Shown here: in pieces, positions 1 to 7,329 of the stretch
Layout: each line of letters begins with the position of its first letter
Position numbering within the stretch: the stretch's first letter is position 1
Assembly: GCA_934402155.1 (NCBI GenBank)
Contig: CAKRTP010000013.1
Coordinates: 1 to 26,215, forward strand
Reading direction: 5' to 3'
Length of the DNA: 26,215 nucleotides
Source: an uncultured Blautia sp.
Lineage (GTDB): Bacteria > Bacillota > Clostridia > Lachnospirales > Lachnospiraceae
Notes under the pieces: model-generated
What the model was told of the DNA's origin: nothing
Databases searched by the model: none
Seen by the model: the letters and a program-made list of their open reading frames with translations, nothing else
Program-made: the position numbers and the translations under genes

Positions 1-44
1 TGATAGAGACTGTCCGTGGCGTAGGATATCGGATAGGAGCATAA
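1..44 (+). CDS. Response regulator, OmpR/PhoB family, C-terminal end only (partial)
   Basis: The frame ending at TAA 42-44 reads ETVRGVGYRIGA before the stop. This is the typical last beta-hairpin of the winged-helix DNA-binding domain of OmpR/PhoB-type response regulators. Only about 14 codons are inside the window, so the receiver domain cannot be seen. One base separates its stop from the ATG of the sensor kinase, and the kinase ribosome site (TAGGAG, about 34-39) lies inside this gene. The two are therefore almost certainly cotranscribed as a two-component pair. The identification rests on a short motif plus this context. Confidence 0.85.
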   Translation, partial: IETVRGVGYRIGA

Positions 45-45
45 G

Positions 46-1377
46 ATGAGAAAAAAAATATTAAACCATACCTGTCTGCTGGTGGTTGTATCCATGCTGC
101 TGACTTTCTTTGCAGCAAGTCTGGTTATGTACAGTAAGTACAATGAAGATCTGAAACAGAGTGTCCGCGACAGTATCAGATATATTCAGAATGGTGTGGA
201 GAAGGTGGGAGATTCTTATCTGGATAAGGAACTTAATGAGGCTTCTGCCGCCCGAATTACACTTCTTGACGGGGAAGGAAATGTTCTGTTTGACTCTCTT
301 GAGAATCCGGCGGTGCTTGAAAATCACAGCAACCGTCCGGAGTTTATCGAGGCAGAGAAGAACGGATATGCGGAGACTATGCGTTATTCAGAAACACTCT
401 CTAAGCAGAACTTTTACTGTGCGGTGAAGCTTTCAGATGGAAATATTCTCCGTGTGGGAAGCACAACGGACAGTGTGTTTTCAACAATGCTATCCAGCTT
501 TTCTATTCTTGGAGTACTTTTGATTCTGATCCTGATGTTGTCCTTCTTTCTGGTGAGAAAACAGACAAAAGATCTGATCAGACCAATCAATACTCTGGAT
601 CTGGAACATCCGCTTAAAGAGGTGAAATATGAGGAGATGCGTCCTCTTCTGGAACGTGTAGATGAGCAGAATCATCAGATCGCAAAACAGATGGAGGAAC
701 TCAAGGCGGCAGAGGCTGTTCGAAGAGAATTCTCTGCAAATGTTTCCCATGAACTTAAGACACCGTTAATGTCGATTTCAGGATATGCGGAACTGATGAT
801 GAATGGAATGGTTCCGGAGAATAAGATCCAGGAATTTTCAGGAAGGATTTATCATGAGGCAAGTCGTTTAAGTACGTTGGTGACGGATATCATTCAGCTT
901 TCAAGGCTGGATGAAAAGGACAGTGATATGCCGTTTGAACCGGTGGATCTGTATGAACTGGCAGAGGACATTGTACTTCATCTGGACAGTGTGGCTTCCA
1001 AAAAAAATATTCAGCTGCAGCTGGAGGGGTCTTCTGTTTCTGTGCAGGGTGTACGACAGGTTCTTTATGAGATGCTGTACAATATCGCAGATAATGCAGT
1101 GCGCTATACAGGAAATAATGGCACAGTAAAATTATTTGTAGGACAGCGGGGAAGTCATCCATACTACCGTGTGGAGGATGATGGAATTGGAATCCCAAAA
1201 GAGGAACAAAAAAGGATTTTTGAGCGTTTTTACAGAGTTGACAAGAGTCATTCGCGTGAAACCGGTGGAACCGGTCTGGGACTTTCTATTGTAAAACACG
1301 GAGCAATCCTGCATAATGCAGAGATCGTACTGGACAGCGAGCCTGGACAGGGGACAAAAATGGAGCTGGTCTTTTGA
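46..1377 (+). CDS. Sensor histidine kinase, PhoR-like, membrane bound
   Basis: This 443-residue protein is the sensor of a two-component system; it should autophosphorylate on His and pass phosphate to the regulator encoded just upstream. A membrane segment at about 9-30 is followed by an extracellular region (31-147) with a PAS/Cache-like stretch (ITLLDGEGNVLFDS, about 71-84), then a second membrane segment at about 150-170. The HisKA motif FSANVSHELKTP puts the phosphorylated His at 235. The ATPase domain shows an N-box (YNIADNAVRY, about 345-354), G1 (DDGIGIP, 388-394), an F-box (FERFYRVD) and G2 (GGTGLGL). A classic HAMP domain between TM2 and HisKA is not obvious. Extracellular domain and architecture resemble PhoR-type kinases of Clostridia, but the signal is not deducible. 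A terminator begins inside the last codons. Confidence 0.93.
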   Translation: MRKKILNHTCLLVVVSMLLTFFAASLVMYSKYNEDLKQSVRDSIRYIQNGVEKVGDSYLDKELNEASAARITLLDGEGNVLFDSLENPAVLENHSNRPEFIEAEKNGYAETMRYSETLSKQNFYCAVKLSDGNILRVGSTTDSVFSTMLSSFSILGVLLILILMLSFFLVRKQTKDLIRPINTLDLEHPLKEVKYEEMRPLLERVDEQNHQIAKQMEELKAAEAVRREFSANVSHELKTPLMSISGYAELMMNGMVPENKIQEFSGRIYHEASRLSTLVTDIIQLSRLDEKDSDMPFEPVDLYELAEDIVLHLDSVASKKNIQLQLEGSSVSVQGVRQVLYEMLYNIADNAVRYTGNNGTVKLFVGQRGSHPYYRVEDDGIGIPKEEQKRIFERFYRVDKSHSRETGGTGLGLSIVKHGAILHNAEIVLDSEPGQGTKMELVF

Positions 1378-1395
1378 CAGACCGGCTCCATTTTT
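1356..1395. terminator. Intrinsic terminator overlapping the kinase stop codon, probably bidirectional
   Basis: The arms AAAAATGGAGCTGGTC (1356-1371) and GACCGGCTCCATTTTT (1380-1395) pair over 16 bp with one G-U pair and a loop of 8. A-tract and T-tract flank the stem on both strands. It can therefore end the kinase transcript and the converging nagB transcript, whose stop is at 1430. The left arm encodes the last kinase residues. Confidence 0.88.
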
Positions 1396-1429
1396 GTGGA
1401 TTGTAAGAATAAACTTAAGGATGATAGGA

Positions 1430-2161
1430 TCACAGTTCCATTTCTGAAAGTGCATCTTCATCTGCAATGATGACACAGTTTGGATGAAACTGAAGGATTG
1501 ATCCAGGAACCTGAGGTGTGACAGGACCCTGGACTACCTGTTTCAGAATATTGGCTTTATCCTTGCCGCTGACAACCACAATAAGTTTCCTGCAGCGCAT
1601 GATCGTTCCGATTCCCATGGTATATGCCTGGCGTGGAACATCATCTTCACAGGCGAAGAAGCGTTTATTGGCCTGAATAGTAGTTTCAGTCAGATCGACG
1701 CAGTGAGTTTCGTCCTCAAAGCTGCTGGATGGTTCATTGAAACCAATATGTCCGTCATGACCAAGACCAAGAATCTGGAGATCGGCAGGTCCGATTTTGT
1801 GGAGAAGTTCATTATAAGCCTGGCAGGCTTTCTGACTGTCTGGTTCTGTACCGTCAGGAACATAGGTGTTGTTGTAGGAAATGTTGACTCTGTGAAACAG
1901 ATGTGTGTTCATAAAATAACGGTAACTCTGTTCGTGGGATCCCGGAAGTCCTTTATATTCATCCAGGTTTACCGTGGTAATTCCGGAGAAATCCAGGTCG
2001 CCATCCTGGTACATTTCCACCAGCCTGTCGTAAGTACCGACAGGAGATGAACCGGTTGCCAGACCAAGAACACTGTCTGGCTTCATGATAATCTGGGCTG
2101 CGATGAGATTGGCAGCTTTGCGGCTGAGTTCCTTATAGTTTTTTACCTTGCAGATTTGCAT
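1430..2161 (-). CDS. nagB: Glucosamine-6-phosphate deaminase
   Basis: NagB converts glucosamine-6-phosphate to fructose-6-phosphate and ammonia in the cytoplasm, the entry of amino sugars into glycolysis. The 243 residues cover the whole family fold. The phosphate-binding loop is LATGSSPVGTY (34-44). NLDEYKGL gives Asp67, equivalent to E. coli Asp72. GLGHDGHIGFNEP gives Asp136, His138 and Glu143, equivalent to E. coli 141, 143 and 148. At 243 residues it is shorter than E. coli NagB (266), as usual in Firmicutes, which lack much of the C-terminal allosteric segment. AAGGAGG lies 7 nt before the ATG. It follows the AraC gene on the same strand by 66 bp and has its own promoter candidate. No nagA is in the window. 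Confidence 0.96.
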   Translation of the reverse strand: MQICKVKNYKELSRKAANLIAAQIIMKPDSVLGLATGSSPVGTYDRLVEMYQDGDLDFSGITTVNLDEYKGLPGSHEQSYRYFMNTHLFHRVNISYNNTYVPDGTEPDSQKACQAYNELLHKIGPADLQILGLGHDGHIGFNEPSSSFEDETHCVDLTETTIQANKRFFACEDDVPRQAYTMGIGTIMRCRKLIVVVSGKDKANILKQVVQGPVTPQVPGSILQFHPNCVIIADEDALSEMEL

Positions 2162-2191
2162 GTAAATTCCTCCTTGTCCTTTTGTGGACGA

Positions 2192-2221
2192 TTTATATTT
2201 TTGTGTGTTGTTTCCTGTGAA
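2192..2221 (-). promoter_or_regulatory. Candidate sigma-A promoter of nagB
   Basis: On the minus strand, TTCACA (2221-2216), an 18-bp spacer and TATAAA (2197-2192) match the consensus at 5/6 in each hexamer. Transcription would start near 2185, about 24 nt before the nagB start codon. It lies between the AraC stop and nagB, so nagB can be expressed apart from the regulator. Confidence 0.55.
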
Positions 2222-2227
2222 GGCCGA

Positions 2228-3133
2228 TCAGTCATGATGCTGAGGTCGTTCAGACAGAGCTTTGATAGAATTTGCATATTCTGTAGGTGTCATTCCGGAC
2301 AGCTTTTTGAACTGACGGGAAAAATAATGAATAGAAGAATAACCCAGAAAATCTGAAATCTGAGTGAAGTTCATATCATTTTCACGGATAAGCTGTTTTG
2401 CAAAATCTATTTTCATGCGGGTAAAAAATTCAATTACGCCACATTGGTATTCTTCACGAAAAATCTTCTGCAGCTGAGAATGTCCGATCATATTGTTTCT
2501 GGAAATTTCCTGGATCGTCAGAGATTCCCGGATATGCTGTTCCAGATAATGTATGATCTCCCGGCAGGTGTCAGAACTGGTCTGACAGGGGTCATAAATT
2601 CCGGCTGAGGCAGAATAATGTGCAATTGTGCAGCGGCGTATCATATGGATCAGAAGTTCTTCGAGATACAGGATCAGAAGCTGCTGCGATCCGAAAGGGA
2701 TGCTCTTTTTCTTTTTCATCTGTTCCAGATATGGATCATCCAGAGGTGACGAAAAACAATTTCGGGCTTCCGCAATGATGCGTCCGAGAATACTGCGTTC
2801 CGTATCAGAAAAATTAAGGATTTTATTTTCAAAAAAATTCATGCATGGAGAATCGCAGGAAAAAGATATCACAACAACACGTGGAGCAGTTTTTCCTGTA
2901 GCTCTTAATGTATGAAATTCATTGGGACGATGAAAAATAACCTGCCCGCGGGTTAAAATATGACTGCCATTGTCAGTGACAACCTCGGCTACCCCGGTAT
3001 CAACGCACTGAAATTCCCAGAAATCATGACGTTCTCCGGAAAAATAAAAATCATACTGATATTCGTAATAATGAATCGTATAAATGTTTTTTATAAGAAG
3101 TTCCTGATCCAGGGAAACACTCTGATAAGCCAC
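2228..3133 (-). CDS. AraC-family transcriptional regulator
   Basis: This cytoplasmic DNA-binding regulator probably controls the surrounding sugar genes. The N-terminal half is cupin-like (ERHDFWEFQCVDTG, then GQVIFHRPNEFHTL). The C-terminal AraC/XylS domain has two helix-turn-helix motifs, at about 206-229 and 255-287, the second with the signature ISDFLGYSSIHYFSRQFKK. I chose GTG at 3133, giving 301 residues, because AGAGGAGG lies 7 nt upstream and the cupin domain begins right after it. The frame stays open to an ATG at 3262, but those 43 residues are low-complexity, lie over the promoter region and have no good ribosome site. It is divergent from the nucleotidyltransferase and upstream of nagB. 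Ligand unknown; an amino sugar is an inference from neighbours. Confidence 0.9.
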   Translation of the reverse strand: MAYQSVSLDQELLIKNIYTIHYYEYQYDFYFSGERHDFWEFQCVDTGVAEVVTDNGSHILTRGQVIFHRPNEFHTLRATGKTAPRVVVISFSCDSPCMNFFENKILNFSDTERSILGRIIAEARNCFSSPLDDPYLEQMKKKKSIPFGSQQLLILYLEELLIHMIRRCTIAHYSASAGIYDPCQTSSDTCREIIHYLEQHIRESLTIQEISRNNMIGHSQLQKIFREEYQCGVIEFFTRMKIDFAKQLIRENDMNFTQISDFLGYSSIHYFSRQFKKLSGMTPTEYANSIKALSERPQHHD

Positions 3134-3191
3134 GGAAATTCCTCCTCTGCTGGATGAAAATTGTTGATTTATAATATTGCCTCTTTTCTTT

Positions 3192-3220
3192 ATACTAATA
3201 AATTTGTATGAAATAGTCAA
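3192..3220 (-). promoter_or_regulatory. Candidate promoter of the AraC regulator
   Basis: On the minus strand, TTGACT (3220-3215), a 17-bp spacer and TAGTAT (3197-3192) form a plausible sigma-A promoter at 5/6 and 4/6. A second possibility is TTTGCA (3263-3258), 17 bp and TATACT (3240-3235). Both give a leader of under 100 nt before the GTG start at 3133. Confidence 0.45.
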
Positions 3221-3278
3221 ATCATAAAACGTATAGTATAAAAATATTGTTTGATTGTGCAAATACTATTTTGGAAAA

Positions 3279-3360
3279 AGTGTACATATTATAAAGAGGC
3301 TTAAGAATTATTTATTGTCTTATGAAGCCTTATAGTGTACAGTTATAGTAACGTAACTAT
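3279..3360 (+). promoter_or_regulatory. Leader/control region of the nucleotidyltransferase-kinase operon
   Basis: No good -35/-10 pair is visible on the plus strand, although TATTAT (3287-3292) could serve as a -10. AGTGTACA occurs twice, at 3279-3286 and 3334-3341, each followed by a TTATA run. AGGCTT (3297-3302) pairs with AAGCCT (3325-3330) around an inner AAGA/TCTT stem. The near-palindrome ATAGTAACGTAACTAT (3345-3360, 14 of 16 positions symmetrical) precedes the ribosome site. A weak core promoter with such elements suggests regulator-dependent expression, which is an inference. Confidence 0.4.
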
Positions 3361-3400
3361 TCAGAGGGAAGTATTCCACCAAAAAGACAGGAGGAAAAAG

Positions 3401-4333
3401 ATGATGAAGAAACCAGTTTTAGTAGTTATGGCTGCAGGAATGGGAAGCCGTTATGGTGGTCTGAAACAGATAGATCCTATTGATAGAGAAGGACATATCA
3501 TTATGGATTTTTCAATCTATGATGCAGTAAGAGCAGGTTTTGAGAAAGTTGTATTTATCATAAAGAGAGAAAACGAACAGGTATTTCGTGAAGTGATCGG
3601 TGATCGCCTGAGCAGCCAGATCGAGGTTGCCTATGTGTTCCAGGAACTGACAAATCTTCCGGATGGATATACTGTTCCGGAAGGAAGGGTAAAACCTTGG
3701 GGAACAGGTCATGCTGTACTGAGCTGTATTGATGAGATTGACGGACCGTTCGCGGTTATCAATGCAGATGATTATTATGGAGTAAACGCATTTAAGATGG
3801 CATATGATTTTCTGATCTCTGACCAGGGGGATGCTGATATTTATCATTATATGATGGTCGGATATCGCCTGGAAAATACTCTGACAGAGAATGGACACGT
3901 TGCAAGAGGTGTCTGTGTGACAGATGAGGAAGGACATCTCATCAAGATCAACGAGCGTACACATATTGAGAAGCATGATGGTGGAACAGCATACACAGAA
4001 GATGATGGAAAGACATGGACAATGCTTCCGGAGGGCAGTGTTGTTTCTATGAATATGTGGGGATTTTCGGCGAGCATTTTACAGGAACTCAAAGCTCGCT
4101 TCAAACCATTCCTTGATGATGCGCTTCTGAACAATCCTATGAAGGGTGAGTATTTCCTTCCGTTTGTAGTGGATGAACTTCTTCAGGAAAAGAAAGCGAC
4201 GGTCAAAGTTCTGAAATCCGAAGATAAGTGGTATGGAGTTACATATAAAGAAGATAAGCCGATGGTCATGAGTGCGATCCAGAATCTGAAAGATCAGGGA
4301 TTGTATCCGCAGAATTTGTGGGAGGAAGTATAA
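3401..4333 (+). CDS. Sugar-phosphate nucleotidyltransferase (NTP_transferase family), probably HexNAc-1-phosphate specific
   Basis: Predicted to join a sugar 1-phosphate and an NTP into a nucleotide sugar plus pyrophosphate. The 310 residues begin with the nucleotide-binding signature MAAGMGSRYGGLKQ (10-23). WGTGHAVL (100-107) is the base/ribose region, and NADDYYG (121-127) carries the metal-binding Asp pair. Near the end, KWYGVTYKED (276-285) sits where RmlA/GalU-type enzymes have a W-x-D-x-G-T motif, so the second metal Asp is not at the usual place. I chose ATG 3401 because AGGAGG ends 6 nt before it; the open frame to 3335 is leader. The kinase gene follows with no gap. Pairing with a NahK-type kinase suggests GlcNAc-1-P or GalNAc-1-P as substrate. 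The specificity is inferred; glucose-1-P remains possible. Confidence 0.8.
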   Translation: MMKKPVLVVMAAGMGSRYGGLKQIDPIDREGHIIMDFSIYDAVRAGFEKVVFIIKRENEQVFREVIGDRLSSQIEVAYVFQELTNLPDGYTVPEGRVKPWGTGHAVLSCIDEIDGPFAVINADDYYGVNAFKMAYDFLISDQGDADIYHYMMVGYRLENTLTENGHVARGVCVTDEEGHLIKINERTHIEKHDGGTAYTEDDGKTWTMLPEGSVVSMNMWGFSASILQELKARFKPFLDDALLNNPMKGEYFLPFVVDELLQEKKATVKVLKSEDKWYGVTYKEDKPMVMSAIQNLKDQGLYPQNLWEEV

Positions 4334-5437
4334 GTGGAGATCAGTAATAAAATATCCGAAGCGATAGATGGTTTTGAACTGCCGGGTGAACTGAAAGAAT
4401 GCATTCCGTATGGGAATGGACATATCAATGATACATATAAGCTTACCTGCGAAACTTTGGAGGGAAGCAGGCATTATATTCTGCAGAGAATGAGTCAGCG
4501 TATTTTTAAGAATCCACTGGAACTGATGGAAAATGTCAGCGGTGTCACATCATGGCTTCGCAAAAAGATCATTGAGAATGGCGGTGATCCGGAGAGGGAA
4601 ACTCTGACATTGATAAAAAGCAGGGAAGATCTTCCGTATTTTGTTGATTCAACGGGGAATTACTGGAGAATTTATCTGTTCATAGAAGGAGCGAGCTGCT
4701 ATGAGCAGGTAAAGGATGACAACGATTTTTACCAGAGTGCAGTGGCTTTTGGTCATTTTCAGAGACTGCTGGCAGATTATCCTGCAGAAACTCTCCATGA
4801 AACGATCAAAGACTTTCACAATACACCGGATCGTCTGAAGAAATTCAAAAAAGCGGTAGCTGAAGATGTATGTGGAAGGGCTGCAGCTGTTCAGGATGAA
4901 ATTAATTTTATCCTGGAAAGAGAAGAACTGACACATGCATTGTATGACATGCAGAAGGATGGAAGACTTCCTCTTCGTGTAACACATAATGATACCAAGC
5001 TGAACAATATCATGATTGATGATGTGACCGGCAAGGCAATCTGCGTGATTGATCTGGATACGGTTATGCCGGGACTGGCTGCCAATGATTTTGGTGATTC
5101 TATTCGCTTTGGAGCAAGTACAGCACTGGAAGATGAAAGAGATCTCTCAAAAGTATCCTGTGATCTTCATCTTTTTGATGTTTATGCGAAAGGATTTATT
5201 GAAGGATGCGGTGGTGCACTGACAGAGCTTGAGATTGACACATTGCCGCTGGGAGCAATCCTTATGACTTTTGAAAATGGAATCCGTTTTCTTACAGATC
5301 ATCTGGAGGGAGATCAGTATTTTAAGATTCACAGAGAAGGTCATAATCTTGACAGATGCAGAACACAGCTTACTCTGGTCAGGGATATGCAGGAAAAACT
5401 TCCGCAGATGAATGAGATCATTAAGAAATATAAATGA
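4334..5437 (+). CDS. nahK: N-acetylhexosamine 1-kinase-like phosphotransferase (NahK type, APH fold)
   Basis: The 367-residue protein closely resembles, from memory, Bifidobacterium NahK/LnpB, which phosphorylates GlcNAc and GalNAc at C1 with ATP. Shared features include YGNGHINDTY near the N-terminus (26-35), YILQRMSQRIF (48-58), WRIYLFIEG (111-119) and RVTHNDTKLNNIMID (215-229). In the last, Asp220 would be the catalytic base. IDLDTVMPG (239-247) provides the metal Asp, followed by FGDSIRFGASTALEDE. The GTG start directly abuts the TAA of the nucleotidyltransferase, with GGAGG inside the upstream gene, so the two are translationally coupled. The product, HexNAc-1-P, is the expected substrate of that partner. 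Other APH-fold sugar kinases are possible, but the motif spacing favours NahK. Confidence 0.82.
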   Translation: MEISNKISEAIDGFELPGELKECIPYGNGHINDTYKLTCETLEGSRHYILQRMSQRIFKNPLELMENVSGVTSWLRKKIIENGGDPERETLTLIKSREDLPYFVDSTGNYWRIYLFIEGASCYEQVKDDNDFYQSAVAFGHFQRLLADYPAETLHETIKDFHNTPDRLKKFKKAVAEDVCGRAAAVQDEINFILEREELTHALYDMQKDGRLPLRVTHNDTKLNNIMIDDVTGKAICVIDLDTVMPGLAANDFGDSIRFGASTALEDERDLSKVSCDLHLFDVYAKGFIEGCGGALTELEIDTLPLGAILMTFENGIRFLTDHLEGDQYFKIHREGHNLDRCRTQLTLVRDMQEKLPQMNEIIKKYK

Positions 5438-5462
5438 TCTGCAAAAACAGTACAGATTAAAT

Positions 5463-5500
5463 AAAAAAGCTTCGGATCTCTTGAAGACCGAAGCTTTTTT
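5463..5500. terminator. Bidirectional intrinsic terminator between nahK and the permease gene
   Basis: A perfect 13-bp stem, AAAAAAGCTTCGG (5463-5475) and CCGAAGCTTTTTT (5488-5500), carries T-tracts on both strands. It separates two convergent transcription units. Confidence 0.95.
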
Positions 5501-5505
5501 AAATG

Positions 5506-6354
5506 TTATCCTTTGACTCCACCGGAGGTAAGACCACCTACCAGGTGTTTTTCGATAAGCACAAACAGAATGATAACAGGTATTGTGGCAAACAGTGAGG
5601 ATGCGAACAGATACTGCCATTCAATCATATTGTAGCCGTTGAAGATCGTGATACCAACTGTCAGAGGTTTGAATACGTCTGTTGAGATCAGTGTAAGTGC
5701 AACCGTATATTCGTTCCATGCGTTGATAAATATAAAGATCAGAGCAGTTACGATACCAGGTGCGGCAACCGGAAGGAGAATACGGATCAGGGCGGAAACC
5801 TTACCGCAGCCGTCAACAGTGGCAGCCTGTTCCATTTCCGGGGAGATGGAAATAAAAGTACCGCGCAGCAGCCAGATTGCAAATGCCTGGTTGAAAGCTG
5901 CGTTGATAAATACAAGACCAACAAGGCTGTCTGTCATACCGAAAGTAGCCATGATCTTGTAGATACCTACCAGAAGGACTACCGGGGCAAACATCTGGGA
6001 AATGATGACGATTCCCAGGAAAACCTTTTTACCCTTGAATTTCATTCGTGCAAGTGCGTAGGCAGCCGGGATACCGCATACGATAGCAATAAGAGTAGAG
6101 CCGCCTGCAACGATCAGGGAGTTCAGAAAATATCTGGAAAGTGGAGCAAGTGACCAGATATCCTTAAAGTTCTGCCACAGCCAATGGATCGGAAGAAGTG
6201 TTCCGTCAGGGGAGTAGATTTCTGCACGGCTCTTGGCTGCTGTCGTAAACATAACAAAGTATGGATACAGGGTAACCAACACGACCAGAATGACAAAAAG
6301 GTAAAGAAGAACTCGAAGAAGTATGCTTTTTGAGTCACGTGAATGGTTTTTCAT
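5506..6354 (-). CDS. Carbohydrate ABC transporter permease, CUT1, MalG type
   Basis: This inner-membrane subunit of a sugar importer has 282 residues and about six membrane segments, the first at about 12-35. The cytoplasmic EAA loop, EMEQAATVDGCGKVSALIRI (173-192) continuing to PVAAPG, contacts the ATPase. The C-terminal end GGLTSGGVKG is characteristic of MalG-type permeases. Its ATG overlaps the TAA of the other permease by one base (TAATG), with AGGAGGAGG just upstream, so the two subunits are translationally coupled in roughly equal amounts. It is the last gene of the binding protein-permease-permease unit. No ATP-binding subunit follows. Confidence 0.93.
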   Translation of the reverse strand: MKNHSRDSKSILLRVLLYLFVILVVLVTLYPYFVMFTTAAKSRAEIYSPDGTLLPIHWLWQNFKDIWSLAPLSRYFLNSLIVAGGSTLIAIVCGIPAAYALARMKFKGKKVFLGIVIISQMFAPVVLLVGIYKIMATFGMTDSLVGLVFINAAFNQAFAIWLLRGTFISISPEMEQAATVDGCGKVSALIRILLPVAAPGIVTALIFIFINAWNEYTVALTLISTDVFKPLTVGITIFNGYNMIEWQYLFASSLFATIPVIILFVLIEKHLVGGLTSGGVKG

Positions 6355-7241
6355 TAGTCTTCCTCCTCCTTTCTAAGTGAAAGTACCATATAAACAGAGG
6401 CACATGCACACAGGATCAGGAAACCGATCACAGATACTGCAGCTGCTTCTCCGGATTTGCTTTTGTAGAAAGCAAGCTTATAAAGATATGTAACAAGAGT
6501 ATCAGTACGGCTTGCAGGGTCACCCTTGGTGATTGTCCAGATGATAGGGAAAGAGTTAAATACATAAATGATATTCAACACTGTACTTACCGTCAGAGAG
6601 GATTTTACCAGAGGAATTGTAATCTTGAACAGTTTCTGCCAATAATTTGCACCGTCAACAGTAGCTGCCTCATAGTAGGAGTTGTCGATGCTCTGCAGAC
6701 CGGAAAGAACGCAGAAAGTAACAAAAGGTACAGTTACAAAAATACCTACAAAGATTTCCCAGGCAAAATATGCACCAGGGGTAGGAGTCCAGTTGACCGG
6801 GCTGGAGATCAGTCCGAGTTTCAGTAAAAGAGTGTTCAGAGAACCATAATCCTTGTCGATGATGAATTTCCATACACCTGCCTGGATGATCAGGGAAGTT
6901 GCCCATGGAAAGACAACGATCGCACGGACTGCCTTACGGAATCGGAAGGTGTTGTTGAGAACGAGTGCAAGGATAAAACCAAACACTGTGGAGATCACAA
7001 CAACAGCAACGGTCCATACGATTGTATTTTTGAGAACCATTTTAAAAGTTGATCCCTTAAGGACTTTGGCAAAGTTATCGAGACCGCAGAAGCCTTTGAT
7101 AAGTCCGGCTTTACTTACTTCGCTCAATGAAGTACGGAAAACTTCAAAAATCGGAAAAAGGATAAAAATTGTCATAATGAGGATGCTTGGAAGCAGCCAG
7201 AGATATGGCTCTATCGCAGCCAGCGTTTTCTTTTTTTTCAT
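6354..7241 (-). CDS. Carbohydrate ABC transporter permease, CUT1, MalF/UgpA type
   Basis: The 295-residue membrane subunit pairs with the downstream MalG-type protein. It has a short basic N-terminus (MKKKK), a first membrane segment at about 12-33, further hydrophobic segments, and the EAA loop YYEAATVDGANYWQKLFKIT (189-208) followed by IPLV. GLDNF near residue 53 is typical of this permease class. The start is ATG 7241 with a modest GGTGGTGG ribosome site, weaker than those of its neighbours. A hairpin and T-rich tract separate it from the binding-protein gene, which would lower permease relative to binding protein. Confidence 0.93.
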   Translation of the reverse strand: MKKKKTLAAIEPYLWLLPSILIMTIFILFPIFEVFRTSLSEVSKAGLIKGFCGLDNFAKVLKGSTFKMVLKNTIVWTVAVVVISTVFGFILALVLNNTFRFRKAVRAIVVFPWATSLIIQAGVWKFIIDKDYGSLNTLLLKLGLISSPVNWTPTPGAYFAWEIFVGIFVTVPFVTFCVLSGLQSIDNSYYEAATVDGANYWQKLFKITIPLVKSSLTVSTVLNIIYVFNSFPIIWTITKGDPASRTDTLVTYLYKLAFYKSKSGEAAAVSVIGFLILCACASVYMVLSLRKEEED

Positions 7242-7264
7242 ATTTCCACCACCAAATCGTTTGT

Positions 7265-7304
7265 CAAAAAGAAGCGGGAGCCGGTTACTAATGTCCGGCT
7301 CCCG
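7265..7304 (-). terminator. Intercistronic hairpin, probably a leaky terminator or mRNA end stabiliser
   Basis: CGGGAGCCGG (7275-7284) and CCGGCTCCCG (7295-7304) form a perfect 10-bp GC-rich stem with a 10-nt loop. On the minus strand it is followed by CTTCTTTTTG. It lies between the binding-protein stop (7330) and the permease start (7241). No separate permease promoter was seen, so partial read-through is likely. This is a common way to make more binding protein than permease. Confidence 0.75.
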
Positions 7305-7329
7305 GTTAAGTCGTGCCTAAATCTGGAGA

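Noticed and set aside
3134..3262. N-terminal extension of the AraC regulator to ATG 3262
   Set aside because: No ribosome site, low-complexity residues and overlap with promoter candidates; GTG 3133 has an ideal AGGAGG.
3345..3360. cre site for CcpA
   Set aside because: The palindrome has a central CG but misses several required consensus positions. No good cre was found upstream of the sugar genes by eye.
5147..5620. 157-codon minus-strand open frame spanning the nahK end and terminator
   Set aside because: It crosses a strong bidirectional terminator and overlaps two real genes.
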